Below, piece after piece: positions 1-8,468 of a DNA stretch of 60,513 nt. The notes below the pieces were generated by a model. The model was not told the origin of the DNA and ran no database searches. It saw only the letters and a program-made list of their open reading frames with translations. A program made the translations under genes and the position numbers. Numbering within the stretch: the stretch's first letter is position 1; each line of letters starts with the position of its first letter. Origin of the DNA: Pelagibacterium sp. (GTDB lineage: Bacteria > Pseudomonadota > Alphaproteobacteria > Rhizobiales > Devosiaceae); assembly GCA_002723255.1 (NCBI GenBank), contig PBNW01000006.1, forward strand, positions 1-60,513, in the 5' to 3' direction.

Positions 1-1
1 G

Positions 2-631
2 GCTGGACTGCCGCGGGCCGCTGACCTGGTGTCCACCCAGCGCCAGCGCCTCGATATGGCAACGGCAAGATTGAGCTCTGGCTTGCGTGCCGCTCAGCAC
101 ACCAAGGCCATGGATCACCAGCGCGTTGCTGGGCGGCTGGGCATCGGTCTGCTGCGCCAGAGGCTCGATGCCGCCGCCAATCGGCTGCAAACCGCGAGCA
201 CGCGCGGGCGCCATGGCTTGCAGACAAGGGCAGGGCGTGCGCGGGTGGCGTTTTCGCCCATCGCCAGCCGTTTGCGCCCGGGTCTTTTGACGACACTGAT
301 CGCTCAGGGACGCCGCCATCTCGATGCAATCTCCAACCGCATGGATCCCGCCTTCATCCGCATCGCAGAGACCCGAAGGGCCAGGCTCGACGGGCTGTCT
401 AAGTTGCTGTCGTCGGTCAGCTATCATCAGGTGCTGGCCCGGGGGTTCGCTCTCGTCACCGATGCCGGCGGCAATCTCGTGCGTGCGTCCGATGACGTCA
501 AACCCGGTGATGCACTGACAATTGACGTGGCGCAGGGCTCGATTGCTGCAACCGTTTCCGGTGCGCCCCCGATTCCGCGCAGGAAGCCGCGCTCGGAAGG
601 CGGCGGTGGCGAACAGGAAAGTCTGTTTTGA
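2..631 (+). CDS. xseA: Exodeoxyribonuclease VII large subunit, 3' part
   Basis: This is the C-terminal 209 residues of the large subunit of exonuclease VII, which degrades single-stranded DNA from both ends in the cytoplasm as a complex with XseB. The frame is open from the first base of the window, so the start and the catalytic core lie outside. What remains is the Arg/Ala-rich helical region that forms coiled coils in the family, followed by the conserved C-terminal segment YHQVLARGFALV and a basic, low-complexity tail. The DUF2093 gene follows 46 bases downstream, a neighbour often seen with xseA in Hyphomicrobiales. Identification rests on the C-terminal motif and context. Confidence 0.87.
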   Translation, partial: AGLPRAADLVSTQRQRLDMATARLSSGLRAAQHTKAMDHQRVAGRLGIGLLRQRLDAAANRLQTASTRGRHGLQTRAGRARVAFSPIASRLRPGLLTTLIAQGRRHLDAISNRMDPAFIRIAETRRARLDGLSKLLSSVSYHQVLARGFALVTDAGGNLVRASDDVKPGDALTIDVAQGSIAATVSGAPPIPRRKPRSEGGGGEQESLF

Positions 632-677
632 CCGCCATCCCAAAGCCCGCTAAACAAGGCGCAGAGGAAAGCCGCTC

Positions 678-899
678 ATGAATATTCTCGATTCCGGTTT
701 TGCGCCGTCCGAAGCCAAGATACGCTATCTCGATGCCGACTATGTCGTCGTCAAGCCGGGCACCTTCGTGCGCTGCGCGATCACCAACGCGCCCATCCCT
801 ATCGAGGATCTGGCCTATTGGAGTGTGGACAGGCAGGAGGCTTACGCCGACGCACAGGCGGCCTTTACGGCCTACCAACGGTCCATCGGCGAGAAATAG
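678..899 (+). CDS. DUF2093 family protein
   Basis: A 73-residue cytoplasmic protein with no signal peptide or membrane segment. The pattern of an N-terminal MNILD start, a central YVVVKPGTFVRCA stretch and the later IPIEDLAYWS segment is that of the DUF2093 family, known mainly from alphaproteobacteria and of unknown function. The strand RCAITNAPIPIEDLAYWSVDR could be a small beta-rich nucleic-acid or protein-binding fold, but that is a guess. It lies directly after xseA on the same strand and is probably co-transcribed with it. Confidence 0.8.
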   Translation: MNILDSGFAPSEAKIRYLDADYVVVKPGTFVRCAITNAPIPIEDLAYWSVDRQEAYADAQAAFTAYQRSIGEK

Positions 900-906
900 C
901 GCGCTT

Positions 907-1143
907 TCAGCTGGGTTGGGCCGGATCCAGCAGCTTGTGCATGTGCACGATGAAATAGCGCATCTCGGCATTATCCACGGTCATCTGCGCCTTCTGTTTC
1001 CAGACCGCATAGGCCGAAGCATAATTGGGATAGACACCCACGATATCGACTTCATCGAGATTTTTGAACTCGACGCCCTCCAGAGCGGACATCTCTCCGC
1101 CGATGACGAGGTGGAGCAATTGTTTGGCCGGTGCTTCGCTCAT
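907..1143 (-). CDS. DUF4170 family protein
   Basis: A 78-residue protein of the DUF4170 family, seen in Hyphomicrobiales and of unknown function. The family hallmarks are the LLHLVIGGE segment near the N terminus, the VGVYPNYASAYAVWKQKAQ centre and the YFIVHMHKLLDP C terminus. It has no signal peptide or membrane helix and is probably a small alpha/beta cytoplasmic protein. Its start codon lies three bases after the stop of the CysQ-like gene, so the two are almost certainly one transcript; the pairing hints at a shared role in phosphate-ester metabolism but proves nothing. Confidence 0.8.
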   Translation of the reverse strand: MSEAPAKQLLHLVIGGEMSALEGVEFKNLDEVDIVGVYPNYASAYAVWKQKAQMTVDNAEMRYFIVHMHKLLDPAQPS

Positions 1144-1146
1144 GCC

Positions 1147-1986
1147 TTAAGCCTGTGGTTCTGGATTGTCGGAATCGGGTTGCGGGCAGCCATAAACGAC
1201 GCGCAAGGCATCGCACAAGGGCGATAATAGTGAAATGTCGGCCGTCGCGGCAAGCGCCGCGTGGCGCGTATCGGCGCCGTTGTAGCGCGGGGTGCCCAGA
1301 CAGACGTCCTCAAACCGCGCGCCTGCTTCCGAAAGGATGATGTCGGCGCCCGCGATATCCCAATCCTGGGCGCCGCGCCGTGCAACCGCCGCATCGAGTT
1401 TGCCGGCGGCCACTTGCACCAGCCGGTAGGCAAGAGAAGGATAGGCTGGGCCTTTTGTATAGCTCAGCCCGAGGGCGGCGAGTTCGTGATGCACGGCGGC
1501 CGGTGCCGGAATGAGGGGAGATTCCGAACGCGCGTGCTCGGCTTGCAGTGGCACGTCGTTGCACGTCGCCCCCAGGCCCAGCCCGCCCACATACATCTCA
1601 TCGCGCGCCGGCGCATAGACGACACCGGCGACTGCGACTCCGTCTTCGACAACGGCCAGCGAAATCGTCCAGCTGTCTTCCCCGCGTATATATCCGCGCG
1701 TCCCGTCGATGGGATCGACGATGAAAATGCGCCGATGTTCGAGGCGAGCAGGGGAGTCTGCGGTTTCCTCGCTAAGCCACCCGTAATCGGGGCGCGCGGC
1801 CCGCAGGGCGCCGGACAGAAAATTGTCGACCGCGATATCGGCTTCCGAAACGGGAGATGTGATATTTTTTGTCCAGGTTCGCATGTCGGTTCTGAAAAAA
1901 CCGAGCGCGATGATCCCCGCATGGACCGCTGCCGATTTAAGCAGCTTGATATCGTCTTTAATGCCCTGGGGGACAGTGGTGGGCAT
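1147..1986 (-). CDS. Inositol monophosphatase family / CysQ-like phosphatase
   Basis: A Mg-dependent, Li-sensitive-type phosphatase. Metal ligands are visible as the Glu pair E73-E74 in WLSEETAD and the D91-P-I-D-G-T96 motif, with the C-terminal WDIAGADIILSEAG signature. CysQ members hydrolyse 3'-phosphoadenosine 5'-phosphate from sulfate assimilation; SuhB-like members hydrolyse inositol phosphate. The sequence is closer to the CysQ side, but the substrate cannot be decided by eye. The ATG at 1986 has a GGGAG ribosome-binding site. A GTG at 2013 with GGAGGG is also plausible and would add nine residues. It is followed three bases later by the DUF4170 gene. Confidence 0.8.
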   Translation of the reverse strand: MPTTVPQGIKDDIKLLKSAAVHAGIIALGFFRTDMRTWTKNITSPVSEADIAVDNFLSGALRAARPDYGWLSEETADSPARLEHRRIFIVDPIDGTRGYIRGEDSWTISLAVVEDGVAVAGVVYAPARDEMYVGGLGLGATCNDVPLQAEHARSESPLIPAPAAVHHELAALGLSYTKGPAYPSLAYRLVQVAAGKLDAAVARRGAQDWDIAGADIILSEAGARFEDVCLGTPRYNGADTRHAALAATADISLLSPLCDALRVVYGCPQPDSDNPEPQA

Positions 1987-2250
1987 GCCCACTCCCAAAC
2001 CGATCAATGTCACGCGCCCTCCGCTGGCGCGGGCGGCACTTTACGCCCTTGTTAGGCTGATAATCGGGTGCGCGCAAGCGGTGCGGTTAATCGCTTCTTA
2101 CACAGGGTGAGATTCCGCTAACCCATTTTCACACAAGAGAAACTTAACCCCGTTTTTTAAGCCGATGATGAGAGCGCCGCGCTAGATTGGCTCCAACGAA
2201 AAGAGAGCACCAAAACAAAAAGCTCTCGGAAGTTGACAGGAAGGCTCACA

Positions 2251-2763
2251 ATGGTTTTCGGCATGATCGTCGATGGGTTTCCATCGACTCTTTTGCAAGG
2301 CGCGGTCTATCCGCGGCATCGGGTTCATAACGCGGCCAATGATAATGGCCGGCGCGACGACATGATGACCGTGACCGTGCGGCGCAAACTCGACAAGAGT
2401 GGCGTCACGGTCAAGATCAAGGTTCCCGTTGCCGAATATGTCGGCGTTGCCGTCTCCACCCGGATCACCGACGAGGGCAATCTCTCGAGCGCAATTGAAC
2501 TGATCCATTCAAATGACGACCTCAATTACCGGGTCTTTGAGGAAGAAGGCAATTCCAACGTCGTGGCCGAATGGCAGAACTGGGGCCGCAAACTGCGGCT
2601 GCCCCTCTACATCCGCTCTGGCGATGGTGCGCTTGTTGCCTACTCCCAGCAGATCGACGGCGTCATAGTTGGCAATTCAAACGGCCGACGCATGCTCTCG
2701 GCAGAAGCCGAACGTCGCACTCGTTTCGCCCGCCGTCGCAAGCCCGGTGAAAAGCAGGCCTGA
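2251..2763 (+). CDS. DUF6101 family protein
   Basis: A 170-residue cytoplasmic protein with family features of DUF6101, found in Hyphomicrobiales: a short N-terminal domain, a central block around VPVAEYVGVAV, the VVAEWQNWGRKLRLPLYI segment, and a very basic C-terminal tail with RRTRFARRRKP. The tail suggests nucleic-acid or membrane-lipid contact, but no function is known. The ATG at 2251 is chosen because AGGAAGG lies 7 bases upstream; an in-frame TTG at 2233 has no such site. The gene stands alone and ends in a clear terminator that it shares with convergent ubiA. Confidence 0.72.
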   Translation: MVFGMIVDGFPSTLLQGAVYPRHRVHNAANDNGRRDDMMTVTVRRKLDKSGVTVKIKVPVAEYVGVAVSTRITDEGNLSSAIELIHSNDDLNYRVFEEEGNSNVVAEWQNWGRKLRLPLYIRSGDGALVAYSQQIDGVIVGNSNGRRMLSAEAERRTRFARRRKPGEKQA

Positions 2764-2795
2764 TCGTACTCCCTGCGACCTCTGAAAGCAGATAC

Positions 2796-2819
2796 CGCCC
2801 CGCCACTGGCGGGGCGTTT
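2796..2819. terminator. Stem-loop terminator between DUF6101 and ubiA
   Basis: A perfect 9-bp GC stem (2796-2804 with 2808-2816) and a 3-base loop ACT, followed by a short T run. It lies 33 bases after the DUF6101 stop and 12 bases from the end of convergent ubiA, so it may serve both, though the T run favours the plus strand. Confidence 0.75.
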
Positions 2820-2830
2820 GCATTTGGTGC

Positions 2831-3757
2831 CTAGAATAGCCCCTCAATAACGAATGCCGCTGTCAGAGCAGCGCCCAGCCAATGGTTGGATTTAAACAGC
2901 ATCAGGCTGCGCGCGCCATTGGTGCGCTGGATGGTCGCCACCTGCCAGGCCAGCATAGCCACTGTCAAAAGGAAAAGGACGAAGAACACAAGTCCAGCGC
3001 CCACCATCAGTGCCGCAACGCTCCATAGGACCGCTGCCAATGCATAAAATGCCGCAACGAACGGCTTGACGTCAGAACCGACCAGCCGTGCAGTCGATTT
3101 CACCCCGATTAGCGCATCGTCTTCGACATCCTGCAGCGCATAGATGGTGTCGTATCCGATGGTCCAGGCGATGCATCCCAGATAGAGACCCAGCGCGGGC
3201 CAGGCCAGAGCCCCCGTTTCCGTGGCCCAGCCCAGAAGCGCGCCCCACGAAAAGGCCAGCCCGAGAAAAAGCTGTGGCCAGTACGTGACACGCTTCATGA
3301 ACGGATAGATCGCCACCAGCACCAGCGAGGCGATACCGAGGAGAATGGCAAATCCATTGAACTGGACCAGCACCGCAAGCCCGACCAGCGATTGCGCCAC
3401 CAGCCAGATTGCCGCCTGCTTCACGCTGACCTGCCCGGACGGAATGGGCCGTGACCGCGTTCGGGCCACCTTGTCGTCGATGTCCCGATCGACAATGTCG
3501 TTGAACGTGCAACCGGCACCGCGCATGGCAATGGCGCCGATGAAAAACAGGACCAGATGCCACCAGTTGAAAGCGCTGTCTGTGGCGACACTGACCAGTC
3601 CCAAGGCGTAGGCGCATGGCCAGAACAGAAGCTGGTAGCCTATCGGTCGGTCGAGCCGCGACATGCGCAGATAGGGCTTGGCGTAGGCTGGTGCATAACG
3701 GTCGACCCAATTGCCTTTCGGAGCATCGGCGACAGAGCCCGGAGTGTTCTCGTGCAT
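2831..3757 (-). CDS. ubiA: 4-hydroxybenzoate polyprenyltransferase
   Basis: A 308-residue integral membrane prenyltransferase that attaches the polyprenyl chain to 4-hydroxybenzoate in ubiquinone synthesis. Both Asp-rich Mg-diphosphate motifs are present: NDIVDRDIDDKVARTRSRPI in the first half and the YALQDVEDDALIGVKS motif in the second, separated by hydrophobic helices (eight or nine can be traced). The ATG at 3757 (MHENTPGS) is preceded by AAAGG; an upstream in-frame codon at 3781 would add eight residues. The gene is divergent from rsmE, with 73 bases between starts, and sits next to gshA and a DUF6101 gene as in related genomes. Confidence 0.93.
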   Translation of the reverse strand: MHENTPGSVADAPKGNWVDRYAPAYAKPYLRMSRLDRPIGYQLLFWPCAYALGLVSVATDSAFNWWHLVLFFIGAIAMRGAGCTFNDIVDRDIDDKVARTRSRPIPSGQVSVKQAAIWLVAQSLVGLAVLVQFNGFAILLGIASLVLVAIYPFMKRVTYWPQLFLGLAFSWGALLGWATETGALAWPALGLYLGCIAWTIGYDTIYALQDVEDDALIGVKSTARLVGSDVKPFVAAFYALAAVLWSVAALMVGAGLVFFVLFLLTVAMLAWQVATIQRTNGARSLMLFKSNHWLGAALTAAFVIEGLF

Positions 3758-3830
3758 GGATAGCCTTTTGTGCCGCATCATTGTCTGGCAAAAAGGCTCT
3801 AACCGCTCACAAGCTCAAGTCAACCGCCCC

Positions 3831-4571
3831 ATGCCGCGTACCCATAAGACCCTGCCGCGCCTCTATGTCGAAACCCCGCTGTCGAACGGCGCCGAAATTG
3901 ACCTCGACAAAGACCAGACCAACCATCTGGTGAACGTCTTGCGCAGGGCCCCGGGAGACAATTGCATTGTCTTCAATGGTCAGGACGGCGCCTTTCTTGC
4001 CGAGATCGTGCAAGTCGCCAAGAAACTGGTGTCGCTGCGTCTGATCGAGCGAAGCGCCCAACAAACTCCGGCCAACGATCTCTGGTTCGGTTTTGCACCG
4101 ATCAAGCGTCTCGACTACGAGATCCAGAAGGCAACCGAGATGGGCGCCGGCAAGCTCCAGCCGGTCATCACCCGCTATGTGCAAAATGCCCGCCTGAACC
4201 CCGATAAGCTCAAAGCCCATGCCATTGAGGCGGCTCAGCAATGCGAGGTGCTCAGCGTACCCGAGATTTCGCCCGAGATCAGTTTCGACAAACTTCTGGC
4301 CAGTTGGCGCGATATCCATGCCGACCGCATTTTGATCTTTTGCGATGAGGCGGCCGCTTCGGCTTCCCCGGTCGAAACGCTCAACCGGCTAAAAGGGAGG
4401 CGATTAGGGCTATTGATCGGCCCGGAGGGCGGATTTTCCGAGGAGGAGCGCGAAACATTGCTTGAACGCGATTTTGTGGTGCCGATCAGCCTGGGACCGA
4501 GAATCCTGCGCGCCGACACGGCGGTGGTGGCCGCGCTGGCCCTGATTCAGGCCGTAGCCGGTGACTGGTAG
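3831..4571 (+). CDS. rsmE: 16S rRNA (uracil1498-N3)-methyltransferase
   Basis: A 246-residue SPOUT-class methyltransferase that uses S-adenosylmethionine to methylate U1498 of 16S rRNA. The N-terminal PUA-like part includes HLVNVLRRAPGD, and the C-terminal knotted SPOUT fold shows LLIGPEGGFSEEE and LGPRILRADTAVVAAL, which form the cofactor pocket. The ATG at 3831 (MPRTHKTLPRLYV) matches the usual N terminus; upstream in-frame starts would run into the ubiA promoter region. gshA follows on the same strand after 101 bases. Confidence 0.92.
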   Translation: MPRTHKTLPRLYVETPLSNGAEIDLDKDQTNHLVNVLRRAPGDNCIVFNGQDGAFLAEIVQVAKKLVSLRLIERSAQQTPANDLWFGFAPIKRLDYEIQKATEMGAGKLQPVITRYVQNARLNPDKLKAHAIEAAQQCEVLSVPEISPEISFDKLLASWRDIHADRILIFCDEAAASASPVETLNRLKGRRLGLLIGPEGGFSEEERETLLERDFVVPISLGPRILRADTAVVAALALIQAVAGDW

Positions 4572-4672
4572 ATTTATCGTAAGATGACGATAAAGGGTAT
4601 TGATCTGAAATCAGCGCCCGCTATTGTCGCCGCACTGGCATGGGACCATGCCCTTATTTCTTGAGGTATTCT

Positions 4673-6052
4673 ATGGCCGACACGCCTTCGCCCACGATCG
4701 AATCCAAAAGCCAGTTGATCGAGGCGATTTCGCGCGGCAACAAGCCAAAGTCCGATTGGCGGATCGGAACCGAGCACGAGAAATTCACTTTCTATCGCGA
4801 CGACCATCGGCCCGTCCCCTATGAGGGCGAGCGTGGCATCGGAGCGCTGCTCGACAAGGTGCAGGCTGAAACCGCATGGCTTCCCTATTATGATCGCGAC
4901 AAGGTAATCGGCCTCAACAACCCCTTGGGTGGCGGCGCGATTTCGCTCGAACCTGGCGGGCAATTCGAGCTTTCCGGTGCGCCGTTGGAAACCATCCACC
5001 AGACTTGCACCGAGGCCAATGAGCACCTGAAACTCTTACGCAAATTCACCGATCCGATGGGCATCGACTTCCTCGGTCTTGGCGTAACGCCCACATGGAC
5101 GCTCGATGAAATACCCGTCATGCCCAAGAGCCGGTATGGCATCATGAAACCCTATATGGAAAAGGTCGGCACGCTCGGCACCTCCATGATGTTCCGCTCG
5201 GCCACCGTGCAGGTCAACCTCGATTTCGCGTCCGAGGCGGACATGGTGAGGAAGATGCGGGTTAGCCTGGCGCTGCAGCCTTTGGCGACTGCGCTGTTTG
5301 CCAATTCGCCATTCCTTGAGGGCAAACCGAACGGCCTTCTCTCATTCCGCTCCCATATCTGGCTCAACACCGACAAGGATCGTACCGGCATGATGCCGTT
5401 TGCGTTCGAGGACGGCATGAGCTTTGAGCGCTATGTCGATTATGCGCTCGATGTGCCGATGTATTTCGTCATCCGTAAGGGCGAATACGTCAATTGCGCC
5501 GGCGAAAGTTTCCGCGCCTTCCTTGATGGCAAGCTCCCGCAATTGCCGGGTGAACTTCCAACCATCAAGGATTGGGAAGACCATCTGTCCACTCTTTTTC
5601 CCGAAGTGCGCATGAAACAGTTCCTCGAAATGCGCGGCGCCGATGGGGCGCCCTGGCAGGGCATATGTGCGCTTCCCGCCTTTTGGGTCGGGCTGCTCCA
5701 CGATCAGACTGCACTCGATGCGGCCTGGGATCTGGTCAGGGACTGGACCGACGAGGAGCGCCAGAGGCTGCGCGACGAGGTCCCGCGTCTGGGGCTCAAG
5801 ACGCCGTTCCGAAATGGTACCCTGTTCGATATCGCCAAACAGGCGTTGGCGATTGCGCGATCCGGGCTCAAGGCCCGTAACAAACTCAATTGGGAAGGGG
5901 CCGACGAAACCGTGTTCCTCAAGCCCCTCGATTACACGATCGAGACCGGCAAGACGCCTGCAGAGCGCCTCTTGGACCTCTATCGCGGCGAGTGGAACGG
6001 CGATATCAGTCGTGCCTTTTCCGACTACGGCATGGCCCGCCACGCCGCCTGA
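4673..6052 (+). CDS. gshA: Glutamate--cysteine ligase, plant/alphaproteobacterial type
   Basis: A 459-residue ATP-dependent ligase making gamma-glutamylcysteine, the first step of glutathione synthesis. It belongs to the class shared by alphaproteobacteria and plants: GTEHEKF near the N terminus, GGAISLEPGGQFELSGAP, the metal/ATP-site region around TVQVNLDFASE, and the C-terminal domain with ERLLDLYRGEW. The ATG at 4673 (MADTPSP) has GAGG at 4663; the ATG at 4640 would add eleven unlike residues. It converges on the ABC permease gene with only one base between stop codons, so no terminator fits between them. Confidence 0.93.
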   Translation: MADTPSPTIESKSQLIEAISRGNKPKSDWRIGTEHEKFTFYRDDHRPVPYEGERGIGALLDKVQAETAWLPYYDRDKVIGLNNPLGGGAISLEPGGQFELSGAPLETIHQTCTEANEHLKLLRKFTDPMGIDFLGLGVTPTWTLDEIPVMPKSRYGIMKPYMEKVGTLGTSMMFRSATVQVNLDFASEADMVRKMRVSLALQPLATALFANSPFLEGKPNGLLSFRSHIWLNTDKDRTGMMPFAFEDGMSFERYVDYALDVPMYFVIRKGEYVNCAGESFRAFLDGKLPQLPGELPTIKDWEDHLSTLFPEVRMKQFLEMRGADGAPWQGICALPAFWVGLLHDQTALDAAWDLVRDWTDEERQRLRDEVPRLGLKTPFRNGTLFDIAKQALAIARSGLKARNKLNWEGADETVFLKPLDYTIETGKTPAERLLDLYRGEWNGDISRAFSDYGMARHAA

Positions 6053-6053
6053 A

Positions 6054-6815
6054 CTACTTTGTCTGCGCTTTGAACACCCGTGCGCCAAACCAGGCGCCGA
6101 TCAGAACGAAAATCAGCGCGATGGCAAAACCGAGCAACGTTTCCGGGGCAAGGATTTCGCCGCGATAGACGGCGCGCAGTCCATCGACGACATGTTTGAT
6201 CGGGTTGAAATCGGACGCGATCTGCAACCAGCCCGGCGCCAGCGTCATGGGCAGCAAGATGCCCGAGAGCAGCAGGATGGGCAGCGCAAACATGTTGATG
6301 AGTGGGGCAAAGGCATTCTCGCTTTTGAGCGAGAGCGCCGCTCCATAAGAGATGGCTGAAAACGCGGCGCCCAGAAGTCCCACCAGCATAAGCCCCAGGA
6401 TGATGACCTCAAGCGGCGCGCGCAAGCCCATCAGCGTCGCGGCAGCCACCAGAATGGCGCCCTGCACCATGACCATAAGCGTATCGTGCAGTACGCGCCC
6501 GCCGATCAATGACCACCGGCTTGCCGGAGTGACGAGCATCCGGTCGATGACCCCGGACCGCCATTCGGCAATGATTCCGAAGCCCACGAACGAAGCACCG
6601 AAAATGCCGAGTTGGACCAGCAATCCCGGTACGAAAACAGCCCAGGCGTCACCTGGCGGAAAGCCCGGCGTTGCCGCAACCTGCTCGAGCAAGGGCCCGA
6701 ACAGGGTGAGATAGAGAATCGGCTGAAGAATGGAAATGGCCATCCATGTCGGGTTGGCCAGCGACAGGCGAAGCTGGCGTTGGAAGACGACAAGGGTCTC
6801 GTTTAAATAGCGCAT
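6054..6815 (-). CDS. ABC-2 type permease, drug/lipid exporter family
   Basis: A 253-residue inner-membrane permease with about six hydrophobic helices and the ABC-2 signature region around GSGVIDRMLVTPASRW and SGILLPMTLAPGWLQ. It resembles DrrB/NodJ-type permeases that pair with a DrrA-like ATPase to export hydrophobic compounds. The partner ATPase gene lies immediately upstream (14-base gap), so both are one operon under the MarR regulator at 7880. Substrate is unknown. Confidence 0.85.
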   Translation of the reverse strand: MRYLNETLVVFQRQLRLSLANPTWMAISILQPILYLTLFGPLLEQVAATPGFPPGDAWAVFVPGLLVQLGIFGASFVGFGIIAEWRSGVIDRMLVTPASRWSLIGGRVLHDTLMVMVQGAILVAAATLMGLRAPLEVIILGLMLVGLLGAAFSAISYGAALSLKSENAFAPLINMFALPILLLSGILLPMTLAPGWLQIASDFNPIKHVVDGLRAVYRGEILAPETLLGFAIALIFVLIGAWFGARVFKAQTK

Positions 6816-6829
6816 TGCCGCGGTCTCCC

Positions 6830-7807
6830 TTATGCCGCTTCGCGCAGCGAGCGCCCGGTGAGGGTCAGAAATACATCGTCGAGGGTAGGGCGCTTGAGTT
6901 CCACGCCGATGATCTCGACGCCCTTGCGGTCGAGTTCACGCAAGAGGCGCGGTAATACCGAACCGCCCTCGGGCACATGCAGGCTGACCGTGCACCCTTC
7001 GATGGTCGGAGTGTCGGCCCCTTCAAGCTGTGCGGCCAGTTCGGCCGCGACGGCAACGTGGGTCTCTTCGGTCACTGTTATGCTCACCATGTCGCCGGAA
7101 ATCTTCTTCTTGAGCTCGGCCTGCGTGCCTTCGGCGACGATTTCGCCGTGATCCATGACGAGGATGCGGTCACAGAGCTGGTCGTCCTCGTCCATATAAT
7201 GGGTGGTGATAAACACGGTGGTGCCCATCTCGTCGCGCAATTTGCTGATGTGGCCCCACAAATTGGCGCGACTCTGCGGGTCCAGTCCGGTAGAGGGTTC
7301 GTCTAGAAACACAAGCATCGGCTCGTTGATCAGGCCCATGACGATATCGAGTCGCCGCCGCTGCCCGCCTGAAAGCGCGTTGCATTTGCGATCCCAGATA
7401 CCTTCGAGGTCGAGGGCCTTGAGCAGCGCCTTGCCCCGTTCGACCGCCGTTTTCCTGTCGATGCCGTAGAGCCGCGCATGGTCGACGATCTCGTTGCCCG
7501 CCAATGCGTCGCCCAGCGTGCTGCCTGACTGCGAAACATAACCGATACGCCGCCGCACGCCTTCGGAATCGGCGCGCAGATCGCAACCGGCAACGGTGCC
7601 CGATCCGTCCGTGGGTTCGAGTAGCGTGCACAACATCTTGAGCGTTGTTGTCTTGCCGGCGCCATTTGGCCCGAGAAAACCGACAATCTCGCCCCGCTTG
7701 ACCGTAAGATCGACGCCGCGAACTGCGTTGATTTCCGATTTCCCTGTCTTGTAAACCCGCTTCAGCCCGTATGCTGAAATCATCGTCTCCGGAAACTCTG
7801 TCGTCAT
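6830..7807 (-). CDS. ABC exporter ATP-binding protein, DrrA-like
   Basis: A 325-residue ATPase with Walker A GPNGAGKT (about 46-53), signature LSGGQRRRLDIV, Walker B MLVFLDEPSTGLDP and the switch His in FITTHYMDE. The long C-terminal extension ending PTLDDVFLTLTGRSLRE is typical of daunorubicin-resistance-type (DrrA) ATPases. It energises the permease encoded just downstream. Start choice is uncertain: ATG at 7807 (MTTEFPE), ATG at 7822 or TTG at 7858 are in frame and none has a good ribosome-binding site. The divergent marR gene and a palindrome at 7842-7864 suggest local repression. Confidence 0.87.
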   Translation of the reverse strand: MTTEFPETMISAYGLKRVYKTGKSEINAVRGVDLTVKRGEIVGFLGPNGAGKTTTLKMLCTLLEPTDGSGTVAGCDLRADSEGVRRRIGYVSQSGSTLGDALAGNEIVDHARLYGIDRKTAVERGKALLKALDLEGIWDRKCNALSGGQRRRLDIVMGLINEPMLVFLDEPSTGLDPQSRANLWGHISKLRDEMGTTVFITTHYMDEDDQLCDRILVMDHGEIVAEGTQAELKKKISGDMVSITVTEETHVAVAAELAAQLEGADTPTIEGCTVSLHVPEGGSVLPRLLRELDRKGVEIIGVELKRPTLDDVFLTLTGRSLREAA

Positions 7808-7841
7808 TTTCGGCTGGCCCATGGAGATAACTTGATATATA

Positions 7842-7864
7842 ATTATCTTAGCGATCAAGATAAT
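7842..7864. promoter_or_regulatory. Probable MarR operator
   Basis: A perfect inverted repeat ATTATCTT-N7-AAGATAAT (7842-7849 and 7857-7864) in the AT-rich gap between the divergent ABC ATPase and marR genes. Its size and place fit a MarR dimer site controlling both promoters. The arms are seen directly; the binding is inferred. Confidence 0.65.
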
Positions 7865-7879
7865 GGAGTGTCAAGCCGG

Positions 7880-8464
7880 ATGTCGATTGGCGGGCGCCTC
7901 TCTCAGGCCGTGCGATTGGACCAGGTGGCCAATGCGCGCTTCGATGAAGTCATGAACCGGTTCCTCGGCATCAACCGGACCGACGGACGCTGCCTCGATT
8001 TGATCGACCAGAACCAGCGAATGACGGCCGGTCAACTGGCCGAGCAGGCGGGCCTGACCACGGGGGCCGTGACGGCCCTCATCGACCGTCTGGAAACGGC
8101 CGGATATATTGTGCGCAAGCGCGACGAAGCCGACCGGCGCAAGATCTGGGTCGAGCTGACGCCGTTCACCAGAACGATTGTCGCGCGGATATTCGGGCAG
8201 TTCGCAGAGATTGGCGCCCTGATGACCTCGGGATTTTCCGAGGCCGAGCTTGAGGCGGTTTTGCGCTACCTGACCATTAGCGCCGCAGTAAACAACGAGC
8301 GCGCCCGCCTGCTCGAACTCCACCTGCCGGCCGCCAATGCCGCTCCGGAGGATCGACTGGTGGAAGCCCGCGCCTTCGAGCGTGACACAAGGGCAATGAC
8401 GGCCACTATTCGCGCTGCGCGGCACAAGGGAATCGATGTATCCCCGGACCTGTTCGAGGACTGA
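7880..8464 (+). CDS. MarR family transcriptional regulator
   Basis: A 194-residue winged-helix regulator. The recognition region reads MTAGQLAEQAGLTTGAVTALIDRLE, followed by the wing GYIVRKRDEADRRKIWVELT, which is the MarR signature. The C-terminal part after residue 140 is longer than in minimal MarR proteins and helical. ATG at 7880 is chosen because it lies after the palindromic operator and has GGAG at 7865; an upstream TTG-type start at 7832 would place coding sequence through the operator. Its gene is divergent from the ABC exporter operon, so it probably represses it and itself in response to a small ligand. Confidence 0.85.
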   Translation: MSIGGRLSQAVRLDQVANARFDEVMNRFLGINRTDGRCLDLIDQNQRMTAGQLAEQAGLTTGAVTALIDRLETAGYIVRKRDEADRRKIWVELTPFTRTIVARIFGQFAEIGALMTSGFSEAELEAVLRYLTISAAVNNERARLLELHLPAANAAPEDRLVEARAFERDTRAMTATIRAARHKGIDVSPDLFED

Positions 8465-8468
8465 TCGG

